From positions 1 to 17,771 of the forward strand of contig JAZLHW010000110.1 of NCBI GenBank assembly GCA_045617105.1: a stretch of 17,771 bases of DNA, written 5' to 3'. This document shows, in pieces, positions 7,316-13,407 of this stretch; position 1 is the stretch's first letter, and each line of letters begins with the position of its first letter. The notes beneath the pieces are model-generated. The model did no database searches, was not told the DNA's origin, and worked only from the letters and a program-made list of their open reading frames with translations. This DNA comes from CALELM01 sp045617105 (GTDB lineage Bacteria; Bacillota; Negativicutes; Selenomonadales; Selenomonadaceae). The position numbers and the translations under genes are program-made.

Positions 7316-7349
7316 GCCTTATTTGTCTTGCCTGCTGCACAAACAAGGC
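7316..7349. promoter_or_regulatory. Inverted repeat upstream of nagB, possible operator or 5' hairpin
   Basis: GCCTTATTTGT (7316-7326) and ACAAACAAGGC (7339-7349) form an 11-base inverted repeat with one mismatch and a 12-base spacer, 25-35 bases before the nagB start. In minus-strand RNA the mismatch is a G-U pair. It could bind an amino-sugar-responsive regulator or form a leader hairpin. I do not recognise a known operator consensus. Confidence 0.35.
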
Positions 7350-7438
7350 AATCCGAAATTTTTTCTGGTTCTTATATTCATTTTCCGATGGCTCTATTCC
7401 TGCTGGATCATGCAATTTTTTTACCTTATGGTGTGAAT

Positions 7439-7469
7439 GGCGAGCATATCCCTCGCTTCGTTGAAACGC
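7439..7469 (-). repeat. 31-base repeat flanking nagB, copy 2 (inverted)
   Basis: On the minus strand it starts GCGTTTCAACGAAGCG and ends TATGCTCGCC. It matches 6158-6188 at 28 of 31 positions in inverted orientation. On the + strand it encodes GEHIPRFVET in a frame that ends at 7507. The two copies enclose about 1.25 kb containing only nagB. Confidence 0.8.
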
Positions 7470-7544
7470 CCTTTGTGAAGTTATGCAAGGAGAACAAAAG
7501 CGATTAACTATCTTAAAATGATTCACATAGAAGTGCAGAAGTCA

Positions 7545-7573
7545 TTGACGATTTTGTTGGAATTTGATAGTCT
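7545..7573 (+). promoter_or_regulatory. Sigma-70 type promoter of ybaB-recR-bofA
   Basis: TTGACG (7545-7550), 17-base spacer, TAGTCT (7568-7573). Strong -35, weaker -10, ending 32 bases before the ybaB ATG. Confidence 0.6.
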
Positions 7574-7605
7574 AAGAGGGATAAAATAAAATTGGAGGGG
7601 TTCGT

Positions 7606-7941
7606 ATGTTCGGTGGTATGGGAAACATGGGTAACATGGCTGGCATGATGAAAAAGGTTCAAAAGATGCAAAGCGATATGAAGAAGATGCAGGAGGATCT
7701 CAAGCGCAAGACGGTGGAGACTTCGGCAGGCGGCGGGGCAGTCAAAATCGTGATGAATGGCGAAAAGCAGATACAGTCTTTGGTAATTGCTCCATCTGCG
7801 GTAGATCCAGAGGATGTTGAGATGCTGCAGGATCTTATTTCGGCTGCTGTGAATGAGTCCATCAAGAAAGTTGACGATATGATGACATCTGAAATGGGCA
7901 AGCTGACAAGCGGGCTTGGTCTTCCTCCGGGGCTGTTTTGA
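7606..7941 (+). CDS. ybaB: YbaB/EbfC nucleoid-associated protein
   Basis: Small DNA-binding protein of the YbaB/EbfC family, thought to coat DNA as a dimer, and almost always encoded next to recR. The 111-residue sequence has the methionine- and glycine-rich start (MFGGMGNMGNMAGMMKK), an amphipathic helix rich in Lys and Gln, the GGGAVKIVMNGEKQIQSLVI beta segment, and a C-terminal helix ending in GLGLPPGLF. GGAGGGG at 7594-7600 lies 5 bases before ATG. Its TGA overlaps the recR ATG by one base. In Bacillus this gene follows dnaX. Here a promoter and the divergent nagB precede it instead. Confidence 0.96.
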   Translation: MFGGMGNMGNMAGMMKKVQKMQSDMKKMQEDLKRKTVETSAGGGAVKIVMNGEKQIQSLVIAPSAVDPEDVEMLQDLISAAVNESIKKVDDMMTSEMGKLTSGLGLPPGLF

Positions 7942-8537
7942 TGCAGTATATTGCACCGCTTGCAAAACTGATAGAGCATTTTTGCGCACTGCCTGGAATT
8001 GGAACCAAGACAGCAGTGCGCTTGGCATATCATATCCTTGATATGGATGCAGGGCAGGCAAAGGCATTGGCGGCAGCAATCATCGAGGCTAAGGAAAAGA
8101 TTGGCTATTGCAATACCTGCTTTAATCTTAGTGACCAAAATCCTTGTATGATCTGTGCATCGGAGCAGCGGGACCATTCCGTTATTTGTGTGGTGGAGCA
8201 GCCTCAGGACGTTGCGGCAATGGAACGCATGAGAGACTACAGCGGGATCTACCATGTCCTGCATGGTGCATTGTCGCCGCTGGAAGGGGTAACTCCCGAT
8301 GATCTCCATATTAAGGAGCTTTTGACGAGGGTTTGCGAGCAGGATATAAAAGAAGTGATCATGGCGACAAATCCGAACGTGGAAGGAGAAGCTACGGCAA
8401 TGTACCTTGCCAGGCTTTTGAAACCGTTTGGGGTCAAGGTGACACGCATTGCTCATGGGCTTCCTGTCGGCGGAGATTTGGAGTATGCAGATGAGGTGAC
8501 GCTTTCCAAAGCTATGGAGAATCGAAGGGAGATATGA
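7941..8537 (+). CDS. recR: Recombination mediator protein RecR
   Basis: RecR acts with RecF and RecO to load RecA on gapped DNA. The 198-residue protein has the N-terminal helix-hairpin-helix (ALPGIGTKTAVRLA, 16-29). A four-cysteine zinc site follows (Cys57, Cys60, Cys69, Cys72), then a Toprim domain starting at VVEQPQD (about 84-90), and the late GLPVGGDLEYADEVTL motif. ATG 7941 is preferred over an in-frame TTG at 7938. Its overlap with the ybaB stop (TGATG) implies coupled translation, and the upstream ribosome binding site is weak. bofA follows 4 bases after the stop. Confidence 0.97.
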   Translation: MQYIAPLAKLIEHFCALPGIGTKTAVRLAYHILDMDAGQAKALAAAIIEAKEKIGYCNTCFNLSDQNPCMICASEQRDHSVICVVEQPQDVAAMERMRDYSGIYHVLHGALSPLEGVTPDDLHIKELLTRVCEQDIKEVIMATNPNVEGEATAMYLARLLKPFGVKVTRIAHGLPVGGDLEYADEVTLSKAMENRREI

Positions 8538-8541
8538 GATT

Positions 8542-8781
8542 TTGGAAATTATTGTGGCATTTGCTGTAGGTTTAGTGGTTCTTGGACTTATCATGAAGGT
8601 GATTTCCCTGCCATTCCGCATGGTTTGGAAATTTATTACAAACAGTATCGCAGGTGCTGTTATGCTATGGATCGCACAGATCATTTTTGTGCAGATACAG
8701 ATCAATATCCTCAGTGCGTTGATTGCAGGAATCTTTGGTATTCCTGGTGTGATAGCTGTAATCATATATAACTATATCTGA
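8542..8781 (+). CDS. bofA: BofA family membrane protein
   Basis: In Bacillus, BofA sits in the outer forespore membrane and inhibits SpoIVFB, the protease that activates sigma-K. The 79-residue protein is nearly all hydrophobic. It has spans at about 3-22 and 37-52 and the typical BofA end, ALIAGIFGIPGVIAVII. The start is TTG 8542, with GAAGGGAGA at 8524-8532 upstream. The nearby ATG at 8534 is in another frame and stops soon. The recR-bofA order is conserved from Bacillus. Whether this organism sporulates cannot be seen from the window, so BofA may be a relic or have a general membrane-protease role. Confidence 0.85.
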   Translation: MEIIVAFAVGLVVLGLIMKVISLPFRMVWKFITNSIAGAVMLWIAQIIFVQIQINILSALIAGIFGIPGVIAVIIYNYI

Positions 8782-8836
8782 CTGATTTGGTTAAAATATG
8801 TTTATTTATGATTTCGCCGTCGATCGACATGCATTG

Positions 8837-8867
8837 ATCGTTGAGCTGATGGAAAAAAGTCAACGAT
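8837..8867. repeat. Inverted repeat after bofA
   Basis: ATCGTTGA (8837-8844) and TCAACGAT (8860-8867) are a perfect 8-base inverted repeat with a 15-base spacer. It sits in the convergent gap after bofA. No T run follows. Confidence 0.4.
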
Positions 8868-8906
8868 GTGCTTTGTCGGCATGGTGGAGATGTCCATACA
8901 AAGGTT

Positions 8907-8946
8907 AAACGGGAGAAGCCGTGTTGGTGGAAGGCTTTTCCCGTTT
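8907..8946. terminator. Long hairpin between convergent bofA and tmcAL
   Basis: AAACGGGAGAAGCC (8907-8920) pairs with GGCTTTTCCCGTTT (8933-8946): 14 pairs, one G-U, with a 12-base loop. Position between convergent genes suggests a bidirectional terminator. The T tract is poor on both strands (CTTATT on +). Confidence 0.6.
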
Positions 8947-8969
8947 CTTATTGCAGTAGTGCTGCTTTT

Positions 8970-10205
8970 TTATTTGGTTTGCAGGTAGATGGGGGAGGTC
9001 AGGAAGTCTTTCCCTGTGGCAGAGGGACGATATCGGCAGATTTCCTGCAGGTCTGTTCCTATGCAGTCCAGCCGAAGCATTTGCTTGAGAGGGGAAAGTT
9101 CTTTCGGGGAGGCGTGGCAGTCAGCGTCTTTTATGTATTGCGTAGTTTTTGTGATGACAGGAATGTTTGATTGTTTGCGCAGCTCATGGAGGATCTCCCT
9201 GCCTCGTTCATTGAAAGCAAGTATGCGGGCGTAAAGAGGAGCTGCTTGCAAAAGAGGTGCAGAGATGTCTTTTGTGAGGTTGAGCAGGATGGAAAGGACG
9301 ATACGGCGGATACGGCTTTGCGGATATCGCTTTCCTGAGGCGGCAAGGACAAATTCTTGCAGGGAGGCTTCCTTGCCGGCGGATCGCAGGCGGTTTTCAA
9401 TTCCTTCGTTGATGCCTGCGATAGCTTGCAGTTCTGCTTGGCTCATGGTGCAGAGTTTGCACAAAAGCGCAGGATACAGGGTGTCGGTATTTGGGAAATG
9501 AGGATCACTTTTCAGTGTGTGGAAGGTGGAAGGCGGGACGGCATCTTCGATCTTTTTCCAGTTTGTGAAAGGGGAAAGAAGCTCTTGACGGATGGCTGAG
9601 GCACTGGAAAATTTTCCTTGCAGGCAGGAATCATGATGAGAGGATTGATGCCGTTGGATTCCCATGATTTGAAGATCGGCATTTAAAAGATGGACAGCAT
9701 ACAGGTATTCAAGTGCAAGAATGGTGTTTGGCTGTCTTAGGACAGCTTCTGGAAGGTTTGTATATTGTGAGACCGTGGAGGAAAATGCTTTGGCATAGGA
9801 AAGTCCGTCTTGGATCTTCTGATGGAGGGAATTTTGGAACGATTGCGTATCTGCGAGAGCAGCGGAAGTCTTTAGTTGGTCGATATCGGTAAATTCCGTT
9901 CCAAAGGCGACCCGTGTTACGATGGAAAGCTGTTGAAGCAGGGAGATCCCTCCTTGGGCAAACCCTTGCGCGCTGCTTGCGGCAAAAACCAGAGGGAGCT
10001 CAAGCACAAGGTCGCAGCCAGCGGAAACGGCTGTCCTTGCCCGACTCCATTTATCGAGAATGGCGGCTTCTCCCCGTTGGGTAAAGCTGCCGCTCATGAC
10101 GGCAAGGAGATAGGTATGTGGGTGTTTTTCTTTTATTTTCTGCAGGAGATAGGCATGTCCATTGTGGAAGGGATTGAATTCGGCGATAATTCCGGTAATG
10201 TCCAT
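8970..10205 (-). CDS. tmcAL: tRNA(Met) cytidine acetate ligase TmcAL
   Basis: TmcAL (formerly YlbM) uses acetate and ATP to make N4-acetylcytidine at the wobble position (C34) of elongator tRNA-Met. In this 411-residue protein the nucleotidyltransferase motif IIAEFNPFHNGHAYLL is at 6-21 (HNGH at 14-17). It is followed by VMSGSFTQRGEAAILDKWSRA-like sequence, and CDLVLELP comes soon after. KFSSASAIRQ lies mid-protein. A C-terminal helical region ends with CIGTDLQEICRYRP-type sequence. The length is normal. AAGGAGG (+ 10213-10219) lies 7 bases before the ATG at 10205-10203. It is divergent from mnmA, which modifies the wobble uridine, with a 120-base shared promoter region. Confidence 0.95.
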   Translation of the reverse strand: MDITGIIAEFNPFHNGHAYLLQKIKEKHPHTYLLAVMSGSFTQRGEAAILDKWSRARTAVSAGCDLVLELPLVFAASSAQGFAQGGISLLQQLSIVTRVAFGTEFTDIDQLKTSAALADTQSFQNSLHQKIQDGLSYAKAFSSTVSQYTNLPEAVLRQPNTILALEYLYAVHLLNADLQIMGIQRHQSSHHDSCLQGKFSSASAIRQELLSPFTNWKKIEDAVPPSTFHTLKSDPHFPNTDTLYPALLCKLCTMSQAELQAIAGINEGIENRLRSAGKEASLQEFVLAASGKRYPQSRIRRIVLSILLNLTKDISAPLLQAAPLYARILAFNERGREILHELRKQSNIPVITKTTQYIKDADCHASPKELSPLKQMLRLDCIGTDLQEICRYRPSATGKDFLTSPIYLQTK

Positions 10206-10251
10206 GGAGAAGCCTCCTTGTAGTTTTTATGTTTAGTGTATCAAAAAATAT

Positions 10252-10280
10252 TAGGGAATAAAAGCCTTCTATGATATACT
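10252..10280 (+). promoter_or_regulatory. Promoter candidate of mnmA
   Basis: TAGGGA (10252-10257), 17 bases, TATACT (10275-10280). Good -10, weak -35, about 45 bases before the chosen ATG. The divergent tmcAL promoter must lie in the same 120 bases but is not clear. Confidence 0.5.
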
Positions 10281-10325
10281 AGAGTCGTTAGATTTTTTGC
10301 AGGTTGCAGATTTAGAGGAATGATG

Positions 10326-11378
10326 ATGGAAAAAGTGGTTGTTGCAATGAGCGGAGGCGTGGACAGCTCATTGGTTGCGGCTCTTTTGAAGGAGCAGGGA
10401 TATGAGGTTATCGGTGTGACGATGCTGCTTTCCGAGGAGGGCAGGGAGGGAGAGGAGTCTCTTCTTGCTGCTGTTGAGGATGCAAAAGCAGTGGCAGGCT
10501 ATTTGGGCATTCGCCATGAGGTTGCAGATTTCAGAAAGCTGTTTCGCGAGAAGGTAATCGAGTATTTTTTGGATTCTTATGCAGGAGGAATTACGCCGAA
10601 TCCGTGCATTGTCTGCAACCAGTATTTAAAGTTTGGTGCCATGCTGGACTATGCGGAGAAACTTGGTGCTGGGAGGATTGCAACAGGGCACTATGCAAGA
10701 GTCGTCAAGGAAGCAGACGGGAGCTTTGCTATTCGCAAGGGTATAGATGAGGGAAAGGATCAAAGCTATGTACTTTATCGGCTGAAGAGGGAGGATCTAT
10801 CCCGTATTGAAATGCCGCTGGGGAGTTTTACCAAAGATGAGGTACGAGAAATGGCAGAAAGGTATCAGCTTCCTGTGTCAAAGAAGCCGGAGAGCCAAGA
10901 GATCTGCTTTGTGCCGCAGGATGATTACAAGGTATATCTTCAAAAGCATCGTCCAAGCTGCTTGCGGGCTGGCAAGATCATGGATCTTAAGAATCAGATT
11001 TTAGGAACGCATCAGGGAGTACCTCTGTATACCATCGGGCAGAGAAAGGGCTTGGGAATTGCGGCAGAATCTCCTCGTTATGTGGTGCGTTTGGACGTGA
11101 AGAACCGAAAGGTCATCGTAGGAGGGAAAGAAGACGTTTTTTCGAATGGACTGATCGCAGGGGATCTTAATTGGCTGGCAGAAGAAATTCCAAGGAATGT
11201 GTTGGTGAAGATCCGCTATGGGAAGAAAGAAACTGCTGCTGCCATGACGAGCTTGCCAGATGGGAAGCTTCAAGTTGAGTTTTCTATGCCGCAGCGTGCT
11301 GTGACACCAGGACAGTCTGTTGTATTTTATGATGGAAATCGGGTTCTCGGAGGAGGATTTATTGAAAAACCATTTTGA
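10326..11378 (+). CDS. mnmA: tRNA-specific 2-thiouridylase MnmA
   Basis: MnmA activates the wobble uridine (U34) of tRNA-Lys, Glu and Gln with ATP and inserts sulfur from a persulfide. The PP-loop SGGVDSS is at residues 9-15. Catalytic Cys94 is in TPNPCIVCN and the second catalytic Cys194 in SQEICFVP. GKDQSYVLYRL, YTIGQRKGLGI and VTPGQSVVFYDG are also present. The 350-residue length is slightly short: the usual GGCCS-type loop near residue 40 is replaced by an acidic EEGREGEES stretch. Three ATGs lie in a row (10320, 10323, 10326). AGAGGA ends at 10319, so the third has the best spacing (6 bases). Confidence 0.97.
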   Translation: MEKVVVAMSGGVDSSLVAALLKEQGYEVIGVTMLLSEEGREGEESLLAAVEDAKAVAGYLGIRHEVADFRKLFREKVIEYFLDSYAGGITPNPCIVCNQYLKFGAMLDYAEKLGAGRIATGHYARVVKEADGSFAIRKGIDEGKDQSYVLYRLKREDLSRIEMPLGSFTKDEVREMAERYQLPVSKKPESQEICFVPQDDYKVYLQKHRPSCLRAGKIMDLKNQILGTHQGVPLYTIGQRKGLGIAAESPRYVVRLDVKNRKVIVGGKEDVFSNGLIAGDLNWLAEEIPRNVLVKIRYGKKETAAAMTSLPDGKLQVEFSMPQRAVTPGQSVVFYDGNRVLGGGFIEKPF

Positions 11379-11393
11379 TGGTACAGGATTTTC

Positions 11394-11422
11394 TTGCTTA
11401 TAGGGAAATAACGGATTACAAT
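11394..11422 (+). promoter_or_regulatory. Promoter candidate for the 11477-15858 gene group
   Basis: TTGCTT (11394-11399), 17-base spacer, TACAAT (11417-11422), 54 bases before the ATG at 11477. The -10 matches 5 of 6. No terminator is seen between mnmA and this point. Confidence 0.5.
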
Positions 11423-11476
11423 GTTGGTTTGAGAAGATAAATTTACTGGAAATAAATTTGCAGGGAGAACGATGGA

Positions 11477-12535
11477 ATGAGCAGGGTGCTGAAACTGAAA
11501 TTGATGGTTGTTTTTGGAATTGTACTAGCGTTGCTTTTGGGCGGCGGTCTGTGGTATGCTTCCGTTTATACGAAGACACCGGAGTATGCAGTGCAAAAGG
11601 TGCAGGCTTCTTTTGAAAGACATGATACGGAGCTTTTTCATGAGTATGTGAATGTGGACAGTATGCTGAGTTTATCCTACGATGAGATGGTTCATGGGCT
11701 TATCGCAGTGGAGAAGCCCATGGAGGCTGAAGCAATGGAGGCTATCGGCGATTTTTCTAAAATGCTGAAAGCACCGATGATCACCAGCTTGAAGATGGCA
11801 ATTGACCAGTATGTTGCAACAGGAACATGGGAGGCTGGAAATTCTGCGGATAAAGGGACGAATGGGATGGATTCCCTGCTGGATCTGCATCAGATCTTAG
11901 TGGAAACGGGCATTATGGGAATGGAATTTCGTTCTGTGGAAAGCATTGTGACAGATGAGTCAACAGGTTCTGCAGTAGCAAGCGTTCATGTTTACCAGAA
12001 GGATATGGACAAGGATTTTGTTTTTGAGATCATGCTTTCCCGCAAGGACGATGGGGATTGGTGCATAGAGGAGGTTCGCAATTTTAAGGACTTCATCATA
12101 TTGGCAGGAAAGGCACGTCATGCGGAAATCGACAGGTACATGGAGGAAAGTGCCAAGATCATGGAACAGCATGACAAGCTCATGCAGTCGGCTGGATTTG
12201 AGTATCAAAAAATTTTGGCGGAGGGCAGTCTTGGAAAACAGGAAACGAGAGATGCTCTGCGCCGTTTGATGGACGATACGATAGCGAAGGACTGGAAGGA
12301 ACGAAAGTCAGAACTGGAGCTTTTGGAGACTCCTAATGAGGCACTTAGCCTGCATCATCTTCGCTTGAGGATCTGTGACTGCCATATTGCTTATGCGGAG
12401 GGCTATGCCAAGTGGATGACGGACAAGAATGCGGCAACTATACGAGAGGCAGATTCTAATCTCAAGCAAGCTAAGACGTTGGAGGAAGAAGCACGTTTTC
12501 TGATGAAACGTTTGGGAGCAGGGGCTTCCTCCTGA
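11477..12535 (+). CDS. Membrane-anchored protein, DUF2939-like, unknown function
   Basis: The 352-residue protein has a basic start (MSRVLKLK), one membrane span (about 8-29) and a large domain predicted to lie outside. After the span, residues 34-62 read TPEYAVQKVQASFERHDTELFHEYV.VDS. This resembles the DUF2939-type opening in which a short amphipathic helix precedes a YVDVDS motif. That assignment is from memory. Residues about 135-215 look like a mixed alpha/beta domain ending in WCIEEVRNFKDFI. The rest (about 215-350) is helical and charged, possibly coiled coil. No catalytic motif is recognised. GGGAGA at 11463-11468 lies 8 bases before ATG. It is followed 19 bases later by the NYN gene. 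Confidence 0.8.
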   Translation: MSRVLKLKLMVVFGIVLALLLGGGLWYASVYTKTPEYAVQKVQASFERHDTELFHEYVNVDSMLSLSYDEMVHGLIAVEKPMEAEAMEAIGDFSKMLKAPMITSLKMAIDQYVATGTWEAGNSADKGTNGMDSLLDLHQILVETGIMGMEFRSVESIVTDESTGSAVASVHVYQKDMDKDFVFEIMLSRKDDGDWCIEEVRNFKDFIILAGKARHAEIDRYMEESAKIMEQHDKLMQSAGFEYQKILAEGSLGKQETRDALRRLMDDTIAKDWKERKSELELLETPNEALSLHHLRLRICDCHIAYAEGYAKWMTDKNAATIREADSNLKQAKTLEEEARFLMKRLGAGASS

Positions 12536-12554
12536 GGGTGAAAAGGGATTTTAT

Positions 12555-13367
12555 ATGACATTGGATTCAAGCAGTGAAACAGTTGGGATATTGTATGATA
12601 TAGAGAATGCGCCTTTTGGGATGCTGAATTATACCTTGAACAAGGCACGCAGATATCAGCCCTGCCGAACGATCGTAATTTCAGATTGGGAGGTACATGC
12701 AGAACAGAAGCGTTGGGAAAAGCTGATGCAGCGGCAAGGCTTTACCTTTCGCCAGATCGACAGGAAATTTCATGGAAAAAATTCCTTGGATTATGCACTG
12801 TTTGAGTCGGCAAAGCTTCTCTATGCAGAGGGGGTTCGGCGTTTTTTTATCATAACGACGGATTCGGATTTTGTGAGAATCGCCGAAGCCTTGAATTCGG
12901 GGGAAACTCCTTCGTATATTATTGGAGTGGGGACGAAGCAGGCAAGCGAAATCTTGCGAAGTGCGTATGATGAGTTCTTTTGCTATCCACCAGAAAAAAA
13001 GGAAGCAAGGGGGAAGAAGCTTTTGGAGAGGCAGGAAGAAAAGCAAAAGCAGGACGGGATAGAGAAGCAGGAGAAGAAAATCGGCAATTCTCCAAGAAAG
13101 AAAAGAGCGGCAGGGGAGAACCTGCCACGACCTGCAGGCAAAGCGGAAAAATTGCCAAAGACTGCAGGCAAATCCCAAAAGACGGCTTTGACGCATAAGG
13201 AGGAACAGCAAAAGAAGGGGGAAGCCTCTTTGCTTCTGAACGGTGTTCTTCAGGCAAGGATTCCAAAATCCCTGCAGGCGGATCTGTTGCGTCGTGCAGA
13301 GGAGGAAGCTGTATCTTTAGATGAACTCGTGTCGTACTTATTAGTACGCGGGATGGTTAAGGGATAA
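12555..13367 (+). CDS. NYN-domain predicted ribonuclease with C-terminal ribbon-helix-helix-like domain
   Basis: NYN domains are PIN-like, metal-dependent RNases. Residues about 8-145 form the domain. It has acidic site residues Asp15 and Glu17 (LYDIENA), Asp79 (NSLDYAL), and Asp103 and Asp105 (ITTDSDF), the full LabA/NYN set. Residues about 146-228 are a Lys/Glu/Gln-rich, low-complexity linker with repeated AGK/PKTAGK-like units. Residues about 231-268 (ARIPKSL..DLLRRAEEEAVSLDELVSYLLVRGM) look like a CopG/HicB-type ribbon-helix-helix DNA-binding fold. The RHH call is pattern-based. AAAAGGGA at 12541-12548 lies 6 bases before ATG. Function is unknown; RNA cleavage guided or autoregulated by the C-terminal domain is an inference. 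Confidence 0.85.
   Translation: MTLDSSSETVGILYDIENAPFGMLNYTLNKARRYQPCRTIVISDWEVHAEQKRWEKLMQRQGFTFRQIDRKFHGKNSLDYALFESAKLLYAEGVRRFFIITTDSDFVRIAEALNSGETPSYIIGVGTKQASEILRSAYDEFFCYPPEKKEARGKKLLERQEEKQKQDGIEKQEKKIGNSPRKKRAAGENLPRPAGKAEKLPKTAGKSQKTALTHKEEQQKKGEASLLLNGVLQARIPKSLQADLLRRAEEEAVSLDELVSYLLVRGMVKG
13333..13348. repeat. Short palindrome inside the end of the NYN gene
   Basis: CGTACT-TATT-AGTACG, a perfect 6-base stem with a 4-base loop, lies in the last codons of the NYN gene, 55 bases before the next start. It could be chance, an RNA hairpin between cistrons, or an RHH-type operator. Nothing in the sequence decides this. Confidence 0.3.
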
Positions 13368-13386
13368 TTTTTGGAGGAAAGTATTT

Positions 13387-13407
13387 ATGGAGGAGGTTTC
13401 GTTTTGA
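13387..13407 (+). CDS. Six-codon leader minicistron before the ABC lipoprotein gene
   Basis: ATG at 13387 is preceded by a strong GGAGGA (13372-13377, 9-base spacing) and encodes MEEVSF followed by TGA (13405-13407). The stop overlaps the TTG start of the lipoprotein gene (13404-13406) by two bases. The minicistron contains the GGAGGAGG ribosome binding site of that gene. This layout would couple the downstream start to translation of the leader. It is read directly from the sequence; its use is inferred. Confidence 0.4.
   Translation: MEEVSF

Larger units (their letters stand above)
7283..7605. other. Divergent intergenic region nagB/ybaB
   Basis: About 320 bases without a supported gene. 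It holds the nagB leader inverted repeat, copy 2 of the 31-base repeat and the ybaB promoter. A minus-strand TATAAG about 90 bases before nagB could be a -10 box, but no good -35 accompanies it. A + strand frame ending at 7507 reads through the repeat (GEHIPRFVET) but has no plausible start signal. Confidence 0.5.

Noticed and set aside
6920..7507. 195-codon + strand frame opposite nagB, ending in GEHIPRFVET...
   Set aside because: Most of it is antisense to nagB. Only the last part is outside, and that has no start signal. The repeat in it is reported separately.
7083..7526. 147-codon minus-strand frame over the nagB start and upstream region
   Set aside because: It overlaps the well-supported nagB gene in another frame, has no ribosome binding site, and no recognisable content.
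6109..7605. Possible insertion sequence around nagB
   Set aside because: No transposase gene and no target-site duplication were seen; the inverted repeats alone do not make an IS.
8798..8908. 36-codon + strand frame after bofA (MFIYDFAVDRHALIV...)
   Set aside because: No ribosome binding site, and the stop lies in a terminator-like stem. Kept only as part of a finding.
11434..11457. ATAAATTT direct repeat before the 11477 gene
   Set aside because: Two copies of an A/T-rich 8-mer in an A/T-rich leader are expected by chance.
12681..13266. Several long minus-strand frames opposite the NYN gene
   Set aside because: They arise because the Lys/Glu-rich linker has few antisense stops. They are rich in Phe, Leu and Ser, as expected for antisense shadows.
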